Of a stretch of DNA of 64,000 nucleotides, positions 50,309-59,574 are shown in pieces. Numbering within the stretch: position 1 is the stretch's first letter; each line of letters opens with the position of its first letter. Below the pieces are notes generated by a model, which saw nothing but the letters and a program-made list of their open reading frames with translations, was not told where the DNA came from and searched no databases. This DNA comes from Roseobacter sp. Its GTDB lineage: Bacteria; Pseudomonadota; Alphaproteobacteria; Rhodobacterales; Rhodobacteraceae. Location of the stretch: positions 34,014 through 98,013 of the forward strand of contig JAGXHA010000099.1 in NCBI GenBank assembly GCA_024636475.1, given 5' to 3'. The translations under genes and the position numbers were made by a program.

Positions 50309-50571
50309 AATACCTGTTCTACGAAAGACTGTTCCAGCCCCGTACAATGAATGAAATATGCGCCTTTCTGGGGGTTGCGCGGCTGCCAACCAATCCTGAA
50401 AGGTATAGTAACCTTGGTACGTCCGCCCCATTGCCAGACGATATCCAGACGGCGTTTCGCAGCGCCTTTGCCCCGCAATACGCTTTCATTCAAAACCGTT
50501 TTGGCGGGATGGTCCCTGATCAATGGGACAAATGCCATAGTTTAGGCAACACTCACAAGGACATAGCTTAG
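50257..50571 (+). pseudogene. C-terminal remnant of a sulfotransferase
   Basis: The frame encodes S-K-L-F-T-Q-L-E-A-V-I-P-K-D-R-I-K-Y-L-F-Y-E-R-L-F, then N-E-I-C-A-F-L-G-V and Q-N-R-F-G-G-M-V-P, a pattern of the last 100 residues of bacterial sulfotransferases (K-x-x-F-Y-E-x-L-F then x-I-C-x-F-L-G). The N-terminal PAPS-binding part is missing and replaced by the small charged protein frame. The first ATG inside (50347) is too late to be useful. It ends in a TAG immediately before the GTG of the permease gene. Confidence 0.6.
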
Positions 50572-51381
50572 GTGAAGGTGGACGGGCGGCATCACTTGGG
50601 CAAGGTTAATCCCCAGCCCCGGTTCATGACTGTGCGTACTGTCACCGCACTTATCTTGCGCGAAATAACGGCGAGCTATGGTCGGTCACCGGGGGGTTAC
50701 CTTTGGGCATTGGCAGAACCCGTCCTTGGCATCGCTCTATTATCGGTGATTTTCTCGATCGGGTTTCGCAGTCCCCTTCTTGGGACAAATTTTGCGATGT
50801 TCTATGCAACCGGATTGCTTCCCTTTTTGATGTTCAGTGATCTCAGCACGAAAACAGCGCAAGCAATCAACTATTCAAAGCAGCTTCTGGCCTATCCGCG
50901 CGTCACATTTGTCGACGCGATCCTTGGGCGTTTCGTGCTCAATCTGCTGACGCAAGTCCTTGTGATCAGTATTGTCCTGACAGGCATCATTCTGACATTT
51001 GACACACGCACCACACTTGAGATGGGCAAAATCATATCTGCAATCATGATGACGGCAGCTTTGGGTTTGGGAATAGGAACCTTCAATTGTTTTTTGATGT
51101 CGATGTTTCCGGTTTGGCAGCGCGCTTACAGCATCCTGACCCGACCCCTTTTGCTGATCTCTGGCGTGATTTTCACGCTTGAGGCCGTGCCAAATCCCTA
51201 TCAGGAATGGCTATGGTACAACCCCTTGATCCATATTGTGGGGCTCATGCGCGCCGGGTTTTACAACAGCTATGATGCGTCCTATGCGAGCCCGATTTAT
51301 ATTTATGCCATATCCGTCGTATTTGGCTTTCTGGGGCTGGTTTTTCTACGTCGCTATCACCGAGACATCATGGAGCTTTGA
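50572..51381 (+). CDS. ABC-2 type polysaccharide export permease, KpsM-like
   Basis: The 269-residue protein has about six membrane segments and the Wzm/KpsM layout: R-T-V-T-A-L-I-L-R-E-I-T-A-S-Y-G, then Y-L-W-A-L-A-E-P-V, and a C-terminal W-Y-N-P-L-I-H-I-V-G-L-M-R. It should export the finished glycan with an ATPase partner. The frame opens with GTG at 50572; the ATG at 50626 is an alternative and fits the start of the recognisable domain better. It is related to the permease at 5060, but no ATPase gene is in the window. It is convergent with the RTX gene. Confidence 0.87.
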   Translation: MKVDGRHHLGKVNPQPRFMTVRTVTALILREITASYGRSPGGYLWALAEPVLGIALLSVIFSIGFRSPLLGTNFAMFYATGLLPFLMFSDLSTKTAQAINYSKQLLAYPRVTFVDAILGRFVLNLLTQVLVISIVLTGIILTFDTRTTLEMGKIISAIMMTAALGLGIGTFNCFLMSMFPVWQRAYSILTRPLLLISGVIFTLEAVPNPYQEWLWYNPLIHIVGLMRAGFYNSYDASYASPIYIYAISVVFGFLGLVFLRRYHRDIMEL

Positions 51382-51434
51382 AGGAACGGTTTGCGATGTA
51401 CCCGAACACTTTCGGTCTATCCTTGGGTAAATAT

Positions 51435-53930
51435 TCAATAAAACTCCAAGTCCCCATTTAGGACACTAAGGGTCTTAACTCCGATCAGGTCCAGTACGTT
51501 ACCATCTCCAAGATCTAACGAAACAAAGCCATCAGGGGTCACGCCAGCATAGGCCGAAAGCTGATCAAGGCTGAGTTGGCCCCCACCCCAAAGCGCAGAA
51601 TCAAGGATCAACGTGTCGATCTCGTTTTGGAAATCCAGGATCCGGTCATGCCCGGTCCCATAGAAAAAGCGGTCAGCGCCGATGCCACCTGACAGCAGAT
51701 CATCGCCCGGGCCCCCATCCAGAAAGTCGTGACCGGCATTCCCTTTCAGCAGATCATTACCCTCGCCACCATAAAGAGTATCAGACCCATTATCCCCCTG
51801 AAGTGTATCGTTACCAGCGCCCCCGTCCAGAAAGTCATTGTTGATACCCCCCGAAAGCCGGTCATTCCCGCCTCCGCCCTCCAGTCGGTCCGCGCCGGCA
51901 TTGCCAAGTAGCTTGTCGTCATCGTTTCCCCCGTAAAGCTCGTCGGAACCCGCGCTCCCTTCCAGTCTGTCGTGGCCATTGTCGCCCCAAAGCCGGTCAG
52001 AATTCAGCCCACCAATCAGCCAATCATCACCATCATCACCATAAAGCCGGTCCGCCCCATTGTTCCCGTGCAGGACGTCATTGCCGTCACCACCACCGAT
52101 CGCATCAAAGCCGTCGCCACCCCAGATCAGGTCATCCCCCTCTTGGCCGCGCAGGGTATCCCAACCGATACCACCCCAGATCTGATCGTCACCCACGCCG
52201 CCTTCCAGCACATCGTTGCCTGCATTTCCGTAAGTTTTGTCATTGCCAGCATCACCATAGATCGAATCGTCACCGCCCATGCCTGAAAGCCAGTCATCAG
52301 CGTCGAGCCCCTGAATGATGTCGTTGGCGTTGTCCCCCGTCAAAATATCTGGCGCAGGCGTGCCAACCAGGTTCAGCGGAAGTACGATCGCTGGTATCGG
52401 TTTGCTATCTGGTTCATCCGGCAGCACCCAGCTTGGCAAAAACCGCGATTGACCAATCATATTCAAAGACATCAGATCTTCAGCGCGCAGTGGTTGGCCG
52501 TTTGCCGTCTGGATTGTCAATGTTTCGTCAGCAAAGCGAAGCACTGCGCCGTTGCTGGTTGCCTCAAAACTCAGCTGTGACATGCTGCGCAGAAAGTGCC
52601 AGCCCGATAGATCTATGCTGTCTTGGGTAATATCAAAATCGCCGATGGTATCTGCCGCATTATCGCCAGTCAGAATAAAGCGATCCGCCCCCAAACCGCC
52701 GATCAGGATGTCAGATCCAGCACCGTCGCTTAGAAAATCATCGCCCACCGCGCCTGTCAGGGTATCGCTTCCTGCACCGCCTTGCAGAAAATCATCACCC
52801 AAGGTGCCCAAAAGTGAACCCCCTGTTCCTGACTGCGGTGCCATGCGGCCCGATATATCAGCACTAAAAACGCTCAACCCGGCCTCGGAACCTGACGCGA
52901 CAACAAGATGCAAATGACCGTCTTGCACAGAAAAGCTTAGCGCAGACACGGAATCAAGCGTCGTATCGTACCCATCCTCAATGGTCGCCATATGCAAAAG
53001 CTGCCCATCGCGGGACAGTTCAAAAATGGTAACGCCATCGTCACCACCCGCGACAGCCACATAACCACGATCATTGTAAACCACGGTTTCCATTAGGGTT
53101 ACATCGTCGAAGCGCGTGGAAAGCGTATCAAGAACGTGATCCGTCAACTCCATCATGCCGTCAGCACCCAGGCGCACAACGCTAAGAGACGCGCTTTCGG
53201 ATGAGGCCAGAATACTGAAAGCTTGGTCACCCACGTAAACAAAAGCCACAGCCGTTGGGCCGGAAATACCAACACCACCATCCGCCGAAATGCGTGAGAT
53301 TTCGGTTGCCCGCCCTGTGGCATCAAGCGACATGCTGATCAGCGCGTTCTGTGATGCCGACCCCAAAAGCAAAAACGGTGATCCGGCAATATCCGCGACG
53401 GCAATCGCCGTCAGACCCGCTTGCGATGGGGATGTCGCGCCGCCACTCTCAACCACCGTGACAGAGCCATTGTCGTTGATCTTCCACACCCCAACCGCGT
53501 CAGAGCCCCTTGCGATGCCATACAAAAACGCCTGTCCGTTGACCGAAACGACCTCTGCACCCAGCAAGTGTTGTGGCAAGTCCGCCCCGGTCACCGATGC
53601 AACGCTGGAAAATCGCCCGTCAGCGCCAAGATCAATCTTGGTCAGCGCGGCGTTTTGCGCCCCTGTCAGATAAAGACTCTCGCCGACCAGCGTCAGCCTG
53701 TTTTCTGATCCGGCCTGCGCCGTTCCCGCAATCGCGCGGCTATCAAATTCAGTCAACCCACCATCTGTATCAATCCGGTAGGCCAAAAGATCACCGCCAC
53801 CAAAGCGGGAAGTGGTATAAAGCGCAGCACCTTCACTGGTTGTGAAAACAACCATATCGGTAACGCCGGTCAGAAACATGTCTGTTCTGTCCGGCAAAGT
53901 GACTAGATGTTTGAAATCCATTTTTGCCAT
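51435..53930 (-). CDS. RTX calcium-binding secreted protein with propeller-like N-terminus
   Basis: Of 831 residues, about 1-360 are short repeats of the type G-x-x-L-Y-x-x-G and V-x-V-x-G, like a beta-propeller. Two blocks of glycine- and aspartate-rich nonapeptides (G-G-x-G-x-D-x-L-x) follow at about 367-417 and 528-763, for example G-G-A-G-N-D-T-L-Q-G and G-N-A-G-H-D-F-L-D-G. These bind calcium and fold after export. No signal peptide is present, and the C-terminus L-N-G-D-L-E-F-Y is of the kind used by type I secretion. No type I transporter gene lies nearby. The function is unknown; a surface or biofilm role suits the island. Confidence 0.88.
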   Translation of the reverse strand: MAKMDFKHLVTLPDRTDMFLTGVTDMVVFTTSEGAALYTTSRFGGGDLLAYRIDTDGGLTEFDSRAIAGTAQAGSENRLTLVGESLYLTGAQNAALTKIDLGADGRFSSVASVTGADLPQHLLGAEVVSVNGQAFLYGIARGSDAVGVWKINDNGSVTVVESGGATSPSQAGLTAIAVADIAGSPFLLLGSASQNALISMSLDATGRATEISRISADGGVGISGPTAVAFVYVGDQAFSILASSESASLSVVRLGADGMMELTDHVLDTLSTRFDDVTLMETVVYNDRGYVAVAGGDDGVTIFELSRDGQLLHMATIEDGYDTTLDSVSALSFSVQDGHLHLVVASGSEAGLSVFSADISGRMAPQSGTGGSLLGTLGDDFLQGGAGSDTLTGAVGDDFLSDGAGSDILIGGLGADRFILTGDNAADTIGDFDITQDSIDLSGWHFLRSMSQLSFEATSNGAVLRFADETLTIQTANGQPLRAEDLMSLNMIGQSRFLPSWVLPDEPDSKPIPAIVLPLNLVGTPAPDILTGDNANDIIQGLDADDWLSGMGGDDSIYGDAGNDKTYGNAGNDVLEGGVGDDQIWGGIGWDTLRGQEGDDLIWGGDGFDAIGGGDGNDVLHGNNGADRLYGDDGDDWLIGGLNSDRLWGDNGHDRLEGSAGSDELYGGNDDDKLLGNAGADRLEGGGGNDRLSGGINNDFLDGGAGNDTLQGDNGSDTLYGGEGNDLLKGNAGHDFLDGGPGDDLLSGGIGADRFFYGTGHDRILDFQNEIDTLILDSALWGGGQLSLDQLSAYAGVTPDGFVSLDLGDGNVLDLIGVKTLSVLNGDLEFY

Positions 53931-54043
53931 TTCCCTCGATGCTCACCACGAATGATGATGCGGGAATTGGGTTAACCGAGGCTCTTAACTTTATGACAAC
54001 TTCATGGCGCTTTCAGAAAATCCTATCGAGCTGCCGTGCGCTG

Positions 54044-55438
54044 TCAAATATGCAAACCACCGGTCTGCGCCGTGCCGGCAAGATCGCCTGGCAAGACAGC
54101 ACCGCCGCTGTTGATCACGCCATTTGAAGATACGTCAAACTGCTTTCCTGTTGCTGCTCCGACAAAGCTTTGCCCGCTCAGGCGCGCCACGCTTGCCTCG
54201 GCACAAATGCAGAACGCATCAAGAAAATCCGGTATGCCAGTTAAACTGACCGGATGCCCGTTCGAGTCGAACAACGCGCCACCAGACAGGCTTAGATGAA
54301 ACCCGGCATCCCCTGCAATCTCGCATGGGCCTTCCAAAGAAAGACAGGCATTATCAACTTCAAGATGACCACCCGCAGTGCCGAAGATAACATGATCAAG
54401 CATCAGATGGCCTTGGCCTTTCACAGAAACGGCAGGTGATGTCGCACTGGCATTCTGGAGCGTTACCCCGCGCAAGATAATGCTCCTTTCCGATACCTCT
54501 ATCGCGCATTCCAGCGCCTCGATCACAACCATTCCCGGTGCAGCCATATTACCTTGCACCACAAGCTGGCCACCGCCGCTCAACCCTCGTGTGATGGCAA
54601 GCGTTTGAGGTAAGCCATAGGTACCATCGGCTAGATGCACCGTGATGTCATGCCCGGCACTATCAACCAGCAGCGCGACTTCGATGGCTTTAGCAATGGT
54701 TGCAAACGCGTCGACGCCAGCCGACATGCCGGCGTTCCCGTCAAACCCCATGGCTGGATCCACGAAATAGCTGCGCGGGGCGATCAGCATTTCCCGCCAG
54801 CCTCCCACACCGGCGTGTATCCGGCCCGTCGCGGCATCGACACGCAATGCCTCGACCCAGTTGCTGCCATCAGCACTGACCTTAAGCGCAAAATCGTCGC
54901 TGCCAGCGATACCCATTTCCGCACGCCCGCCATAGCCTGTCTGAAACACCAAGCTTGCCGTATCTTCTTTCTGATCCTTATTAATTTTCAGCTGATGCCC
55001 GCCCCCGGCATGGTTCAACAACACAGCGTCTGATGACACAACAAGGCGATTGTAGCTGTCAAAGCTGGCCCCGATTCCAAGTCCGGGCAGGTTGCTTAAT
55101 GTCTTGCCTATCCACGCTGCTCCGTCAAATTTCACCTCGCTACCGGTATCCAAAACCTGTGCGACCCACCCGGCCAGCGGCAAGGTAAAATGCCAGCCAG
55201 CATCTACAAAGGCAGCAATCTTGCCATCTTGCCCCGCCCAAGCCGCCTGCCCGTTCGGGGCAACCAAATATCGATCCCCCTCAACTGCCGTGGTCGGCGG
55301 CACGCTTTGGTCAGCAGAAAGCACGGCAAGCTGTACAATAACATCCAAGAGGCTAAGCGCCTCGTTGTGGGTGACATGTTTTTGCGCCTGCGAGGGCTGG
55401 ATGTAAGGCATCGCAAGAATGGGCGAAGTATCGGTCAT
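54044..55438 (-). CDS. DUF2793-type protein with C-terminal beta-helix-like region
   Basis: The N-terminal 120 residues (Y-I-Q-P-S-Q-A-Q-K-H-V-T-H-N-E-A-L, then A-W-A-G-Q-D-G-K-I-A) match the DUF2793 type known from gene transfer agents and Rhodobacterales phage tails. Residues about 215-464 have repeated short strands and Gly/Asn turns (I-T-V-H-L-A-D-G-T-Y-G, I-L-R-G-V-T-L-Q-N-A) like a right-handed beta-helix. No phage or gene-transfer-agent gene is beside it. The ATG at 55438 is chosen; eight upstream codons are open. It sits between the RTX gene and an enoyl-CoA hydratase, so it may be a surface fibre or a stray tail-like protein. Confidence 0.7.
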   Translation of the reverse strand: MTDTSPILAMPYIQPSQAQKHVTHNEALSLLDVIVQLAVLSADQSVPPTTAVEGDRYLVAPNGQAAWAGQDGKIAAFVDAGWHFTLPLAGWVAQVLDTGSEVKFDGAAWIGKTLSNLPGLGIGASFDSYNRLVVSSDAVLLNHAGGGHQLKINKDQKEDTASLVFQTGYGGRAEMGIAGSDDFALKVSADGSNWVEALRVDAATGRIHAGVGGWREMLIAPRSYFVDPAMGFDGNAGMSAGVDAFATIAKAIEVALLVDSAGHDITVHLADGTYGLPQTLAITRGLSGGGQLVVQGNMAAPGMVVIEALECAIEVSERSIILRGVTLQNASATSPAVSVKGQGHLMLDHVIFGTAGGHLEVDNACLSLEGPCEIAGDAGFHLSLSGGALFDSNGHPVSLTGIPDFLDAFCICAEASVARLSGQSFVGAATGKQFDVSSNGVINSGGAVLPGDLAGTAQTGGLHI

Positions 55439-55579
55439 GAGGGGGCTCCGTGGTTTGGGCATCTATTAGCGGCAAAGCTGCCCCAAACCCGTTAACCAGA
55501 CATAGAGCAACCGTCCGATGAACACCCGTTTGCCTCTCCTCACAATCAGTGGTTTGCTGCGACAAATGGGGAGAGAGAC

Positions 55580-56353
55580 ATGACAGACGGCCTGAAGATC
55601 GAAACGTCACAAGGCGTGACCACAATCGCGCTGGATGACCCTAAAACGCTGAACGCACTTACCCCACAATTGGCGGTATCGCTAAGGAAGGCGCTGGAAA
55701 ATAGCGCGCAATCCAGCCGTGCTATCATTTTGACAGGGTCATCCCGCGCTTTTTGTTCGGGGGCGAACCTGCAAAACCGCACCACCACAAAGCCCGGTGA
55801 TATCGACGCGGGGTCAGCGCTGGATCAGGCTTATAATCCACTGATGATGGCAATCCGCAATCTGGATGTGCCCCTTATTACCGCAATCAATGGCCCGGCT
55901 GCGGGGATCGGCGCGTCCATCGCTATGGCTGGCGACATCATAATCGCAGGCGAAAGCAGTTACTTTCTTGAAGCGTTTTGCCATATCGGCCTTGTGCCCG
56001 ACGGCGGTGCGACGTGGATGCTGGTGCGCAATGTTGGGTGTGTCCGCGCCGCCGAAATGGCGTTGTTGGGCGAAAAGATATTTGCGCCTCAGGCTTTTGA
56101 TTGGGGCATGATCACCCGCGTTGTAAAAGACGATACCGTCATGTCCACCGCTCAAGACCTTGCAAACCGGCTGGCAAATGGTCCGACCCATGCGCTTGGT
56201 CTGATGCGCCAGCTTTTATGGGCTGCAGGTGATACCAGCTTTAGTGAACAGCTGGATGCCGAACGCGACGCGCAAGCCTCTGCCGGGAAACATCCACATT
56301 TTGCAGAAGGTGTCTCCGCATTCCTCGAAAAACGCAAAGCAAACTTCAAATAG
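55580..56353 (+). CDS. Enoyl-CoA hydratase/isomerase family protein
   Basis: This second crotonase-fold enzyme has 257 residues. The oxyanion-hole stretches are F-C-S-G-A-N-L-Q and N-G-P-A-A-G-I-G-A-S-I-A, and a catalytic-type segment H-I-G-L-V-P-D-G-G-A-T-W lies at about 137. The second position has Asp where the hydratase at 35569 has Glu, resembling PaaG-like isomerases. The C-terminus F-L-E-K-R-K-A-N-F is typical. GGGGAGAGAG precedes the ATG. It is a single gene, convergent with hemA. Confidence 0.88.
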   Translation: MTDGLKIETSQGVTTIALDDPKTLNALTPQLAVSLRKALENSAQSSRAIILTGSSRAFCSGANLQNRTTTKPGDIDAGSALDQAYNPLMMAIRNLDVPLITAINGPAAGIGASIAMAGDIIIAGESSYFLEAFCHIGLVPDGGATWMLVRNVGCVRAAEMALLGEKIFAPQAFDWGMITRVVKDDTVMSTAQDLANRLANGPTHALGLMRQLLWAAGDTSFSEQLDAERDAQASAGKHPHFAEGVSAFLEKRKANFK

Positions 56354-56384
56354 CAAAAACCACGTTTCGACTATGCACGCCGTT

Positions 56385-56410
56385 CGCCATCAGCATAAAA
56401 TCCGATGGCG
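56385..56410. terminator. Possible bidirectional hairpin between echA-type gene and hemA
   Basis: CGCCATC (56385-56391) pairs with GATGGCG (56404-56410) around a 12-base loop containing ATAAAAT. It lies between two convergent stops (56353 and 56434), where a terminator is expected, but the flanks lack a clear T run on either strand. Confidence 0.35.
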
Positions 56411-56433
56411 ACTTTCACATAAAGCAGGTGCGC

Positions 56434-57648
56434 CTAAGCGACTGCTCGCGAGATCGCGCATTTTTTCCAAAGTGATGTCAGCGCGTTCATTAGATGATCG
56501 ATGTCCTCATCAGAGTGCAAGGGCGACGGGGTAAAGCGCAGGCGCTCGGTCCCTTTGGGAACTGTCGGATAGTTGATCGGCTGGACGTATATGCCCCACT
56601 CATCCATCAGATAATCCGCAAGCATCTTGGTTTTCACCGGATCTTTGATCAGCACCGGAATGATGTGGCTTTCGTTCATCATATGCGGAATGCCAGCCGC
56701 ATCCAGACGGGCACGCAGTTTTGCAACCTGACGACGTTGCTGCATCCGCTCAAAGCTGGATATCTTCAGATGTTCGATCGATTTGCGCGCCGCCGCCGCA
56801 ACCGCTGGCGGCAAAGCAGTCGTAAAGATGAATCCGCTGGCGAAAGACCGGATGAAATCACACAGCGCAGCAGACCCAGTGATATAACCACCCACAACGC
56901 CATAGGCCTTGCCCAATGTCCCTTCGATCAGCGTGATCCGGTCCGCCAGACCTTCCCGCTCCGAAATACCGCCACCGCGTGGGCCGTAAAGGCCAACGGC
57001 ATGGACTTCATCCAGATAGGTCATGGCGCCGTATTTCTCGGCCACCTCGACAATCTCGCGCATCGGGCAGATGTCGCCATCCATGGAATAAACGCTTTCA
57101 AATGCAACGATCTTTGGCACGTCGGCAGGCAGCGCCCGCAGCTTTTGCTCAAGATCGGCGACGTCATTGTGCTTCCACAAAACCTTGGTCGCGCGGGAAT
57201 GGCGGATGCCTTCGATCATGCTGGCATGGTTGCCCGAATCCGACAGGATCACACAGTCTTTCAGGCGGCTCCCCAACGTCGACAGCGCCGCCCAGTTGGA
57301 TACGTAGCCGCTGGTGAACAGCAATGCCGCTTCCTTGCCGTGCAAATCGGCCAGTTCGGCCTCAAGCAGCAAATGGTCGTGGTTCGTCCCCGAGATGTTA
57401 CGCGTCCCGCCCGACCCGGTGCCGCAACGCTGAACCGCTTCGCACATTGCGTCGATCACTTTTGGGTTCTGTCCCATCCCCAGATAGTCATTCGAACACC
57501 AGACCGTGACATCGCGCACGCCGTCCGCACTGTGATTGGCAGCTTTCGGAAACTTACCACACTGGCGTTCAAGCTCAGCAAACACACGGTAGTTGCCTTC
57601 GGATTTCAGCGTCTCAATCTGCGCCTCAAAGAGTTTATCAAAGTCCAT
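56434..57648 (-). CDS. hemA: 5-aminolevulinate synthase HemA
   Basis: HemA condenses glycine and succinyl-CoA to 5-aminolevulinate, the first step to heme and bacteriochlorophyll. The 404-residue pyridoxal-phosphate protein has [13 protein letters not shown] near residue 212 and the cofactor lysine in E-G-T-L-G-K-A-Y-G at about 245. The C-terminal half follows the alpha-oxoamine synthase fold shared with Kbl. It is the last gene of the puh operon and overlaps puhE by 11 nt, which ties precursor supply to photosystem assembly. A second copy elsewhere in the genome is common in this group. Confidence 0.95.
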   Translation of the reverse strand: MDFDKLFEAQIETLKSEGNYRVFAELERQCGKFPKAANHSADGVRDVTVWCSNDYLGMGQNPKVIDAMCEAVQRCGTGSGGTRNISGTNHDHLLLEAELADLHGKEAALLFTSGYVSNWAALSTLGSRLKDCVILSDSGNHASMIEGIRHSRATKVLWKHNDVADLEQKLRALPADVPKIVAFESVYSMDGDICPMREIVEVAEKYGAMTYLDEVHAVGLYGPRGGGISEREGLADRITLIEGTLGKAYGVVGGYITGSAALCDFIRSFASGFIFTTALPPAVAAAARKSIEHLKISSFERMQQRRQVAKLRARLDAAGIPHMMNESHIIPVLIKDPVKTKMLADYLMDEWGIYVQPINYPTVPKGTERLRFTPSPLHSDEDIDHLMNALTSLWKKCAISRAVA

Positions 57649-58447
57649 TTGTTTTTCTTTCTTCAGAGGTCATGTCAGCAGGCGCAGGCAACATCCAACG
57701 CCAAAGTTTTGCGTCTGGCAGCGGAACAACCATCAGCCAGTGTTCAAGAAGCGCCAGCCCCGACAAGGTAGTCAGCAGCGTAGCAGCAACAATTGCAGGA
57801 TCAGTTTCGGCCACCCAAAGGCGCTGCAAAAAGCAAGCCATGCCAAAGCTTAAAATCGTGATCGCCAGCGGAAACATCGCTGTGATCGGCCCGCGACGGA
57901 AATAGCTTGTCAGATGTGCCAGCGGGCGCGGCACGAATTCGGTATTGATGCGCGGGATGCCAAAAAACACGTTCAGCTTTGCCAGGATCCGCGCGATAAA
58001 CAGGATTGCATAAGCCCAAAAGGCCACGTCATTGTCTGATCCCCGTGTGAGCAACTCGACCACCACCAGACCTGCCAACAGCGTCAGTTCATGATAGGCC
58101 ACCGTCCACCATGCGCGCCCAAACCGCGCACGGCCTTGCAGACCGACGGGACAATCTCGCTTTTCAGGGCCTGTGATAACACCCGTCAAAAACGCAAGTT
58201 CAATCCAGCCCCAGATGGCCAAAGCCCCAAGGAACGCCAGATAAACAGACAGCACGTCGGCACCCGTTGATGATATCCACACAAAAGCCAGGCCAATTGC
58301 CAACAAGGGCAAACCAAATAGCGTGGCCTTTGCCGGCGCTGGTCCGCCAAGCACATCGGCCCGGCGCACCACCAATAGGATCACCCCAGTGGAAAACCAC
58401 CATATAAACATGGCAAAAACTGCCGTGATCCAGATTTCTGTCAGCAT
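57638..58447 (-). CDS. puhE: Photosynthetic complex assembly protein PuhE
   Basis: The 269-residue membrane protein has about seven hydrophobic segments and starts [19 protein letters not shown] recognisable middle motif is [12 protein letters not shown] and later [11 protein letters not shown]. PuhE homologues (DUF3623 type) occur only in photosynthesis clusters of purple bacteria and influence reaction-centre and bacteriochlorophyll levels. The start shares one base with the acsF stop; the end overlaps hemA. Confidence 0.9.
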   Translation of the reverse strand: MLTEIWITAVFAMFIWWFSTGVILLVVRRADVLGGPAPAKATLFGLPLLAIGLAFVWISSTGADVLSVYLAFLGALAIWGWIELAFLTGVITGPEKRDCPVGLQGRARFGRAWWTVAYHELTLLAGLVVVELLTRGSDNDVAFWAYAILFIARILAKLNVFFGIPRINTEFVPRPLAHLTSYFRRGPITAMFPLAITILSFGMACFLQRLWVAETDPAIVAATLLTTLSGLALLEHWLMVVPLPDAKLWRWMLPAPADMTSEERKTNGL

Positions 58448-59574
58448 TAGTAGGCGGGCTCCATCCGGCTGCTTTCCGGAACTGTGTGCTTGATCGCCGG
58501 GATCGTATAAAGCGACACAAACGTCGCGGCGACCGTCGCCATCCCCGCTAACCTTGACGCCATACCCATTACGCCACCGCGTTTTTTGGCATGGGCCACT
58601 TGCCGAGAGGCCGCTTCCAGCCGGTTAAGACCCTTGCGCCAGCGCGGATGGTCAATGTCCAACGTCATCGGGAAAACCTGCTTGGTGATCTCGGACGTCT
58701 TGCGGAACACCTCTTGACCGTACCACGTCACATCAACACCCAAGGCTTCGTGAAACACAGGGCGCTGGTGATCGCGGATCCACATTGTGGAATAGACGGC
58801 GGTAAGAAAAAATTTGATCCACAGCTTGTTGCTAAAGCTTGTCGTCAGCTTGGGGTCGGTCCGCATCAGCAAGGCAAACGCTTCGCCGTGGCTGAACTCG
58901 TCATTGCACCATTCGCGGAACCACTTGAAAATCGGGTGGAAACGCTTGTCCGGATGCTCTTCGAGGTGACGGAAGATGGTGATGTAACGGGCATACCCGA
59001 TCTTTTCCGACAGATAAGTCGCGTAATAGATGAACTTGGGGCGGAAATACGTGTATTTCTTTTGCTGCGTCAGAAACCCAAGGTTCACCGAAACGCCTGC
59101 TTCACGCAGCGCATCATTGATGAACCCGGCATGGCGCGCCTCGTCACGGGCCATCAGCTGGAAAAGCGTGGTGATGTCGGTATTGCTCCCCCGGCGCTTC
59201 ATCTCTTTGTATAAAACGCAGCCAGAAAATTCCGCCGTGCACGACGAGATCAGAAAATCGATGAACTCGGCCTTCAGGGCCGGCTCCATGTTCTCCCAAT
59301 CGGCATCCCAATCGTCGTTCTTTTTAAAGTGGCCCTTGTTGGGGTCAGACTTCATCTGCGCAATCAGCGCATCCCACTCTTCGCGCACGGGCGTGACGTC
59401 AATCGCATCCATCTCTTCGAAATCAGTGGTATAAAACCGAGGCGTGAGCAGCGTGTTCTGCATCGCAATGTTCGTCGCGTCCTCATTTGTAAGCGGCGCC
59501 AAGGCTTCTTGGCGTGCAATCGCTTCTTCAGCCGTCGCGGCATCCGAGGAATGGGGAATGTTATGCGCGTTCAT
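58447..59574 (-). CDS. acsF: Aerobic Mg-protoporphyrin IX monomethyl ester cyclase AcsF
   Basis: AcsF is the di-iron oxygenase that closes the isocyclic ring of bacteriochlorophyll using oxygen, the route used by aerobic phototrophs. The 375-residue protein has iron-ligand motifs at E115 (S-C-T-A-E-F-S-G) and E145-A-R-H148, with a second pair in N-D-E-F-S-H-G-E at about 235. Family members usually have about 350-375 residues. It overlaps the 98-residue gene by 4 nt and shares a base with puhE. A BchE-type oxygen-independent enzyme is not encoded in this window. Confidence 0.96.
   Translation of the reverse strand: MNAHNIPHSSDAATAEEAIARQEALAPLTNEDATNIAMQNTLLTPRFYTTDFEEMDAIDVTPVREEWDALIAQMKSDPNKGHFKKNDDWDADWENMEPALKAEFIDFLISSCTAEFSGCVLYKEMKRRGSNTDITTLFQLMARDEARHAGFINDALREAGVSVNLGFLTQQKKYTYFRPKFIYYATYLSEKIGYARYITIFRHLEEHPDKRFHPIFKWFREWCNDEFSHGEAFALLMRTDPKLTTSFSNKLWIKFFLTAVYSTMWIRDHQRPVFHEALGVDVTWYGQEVFRKTSEITKQVFPMTLDIDHPRWRKGLNRLEAASRQVAHAKKRGGVMGMASRLAGMATVAATFVSLYTIPAIKHTVPESSRMEPAY

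Noticed and set aside
51630..52345. DNA repeat array in the RTX gene region
   Set aside because: The repetition comes from encoded glycine- and aspartate-rich nonapeptides; it is not a CRISPR array or satellite.
54044..55438. Prophage remnant
   Set aside because: A single tail-like protein without integrase, capsid, terminase or attachment sites does not make a prophage.
56494..57771. Open frame of 425 residues antisense to hemA
   Set aside because: Entirely opposite hemA and the end of puhE; composition is that of a complementary-strand shadow.
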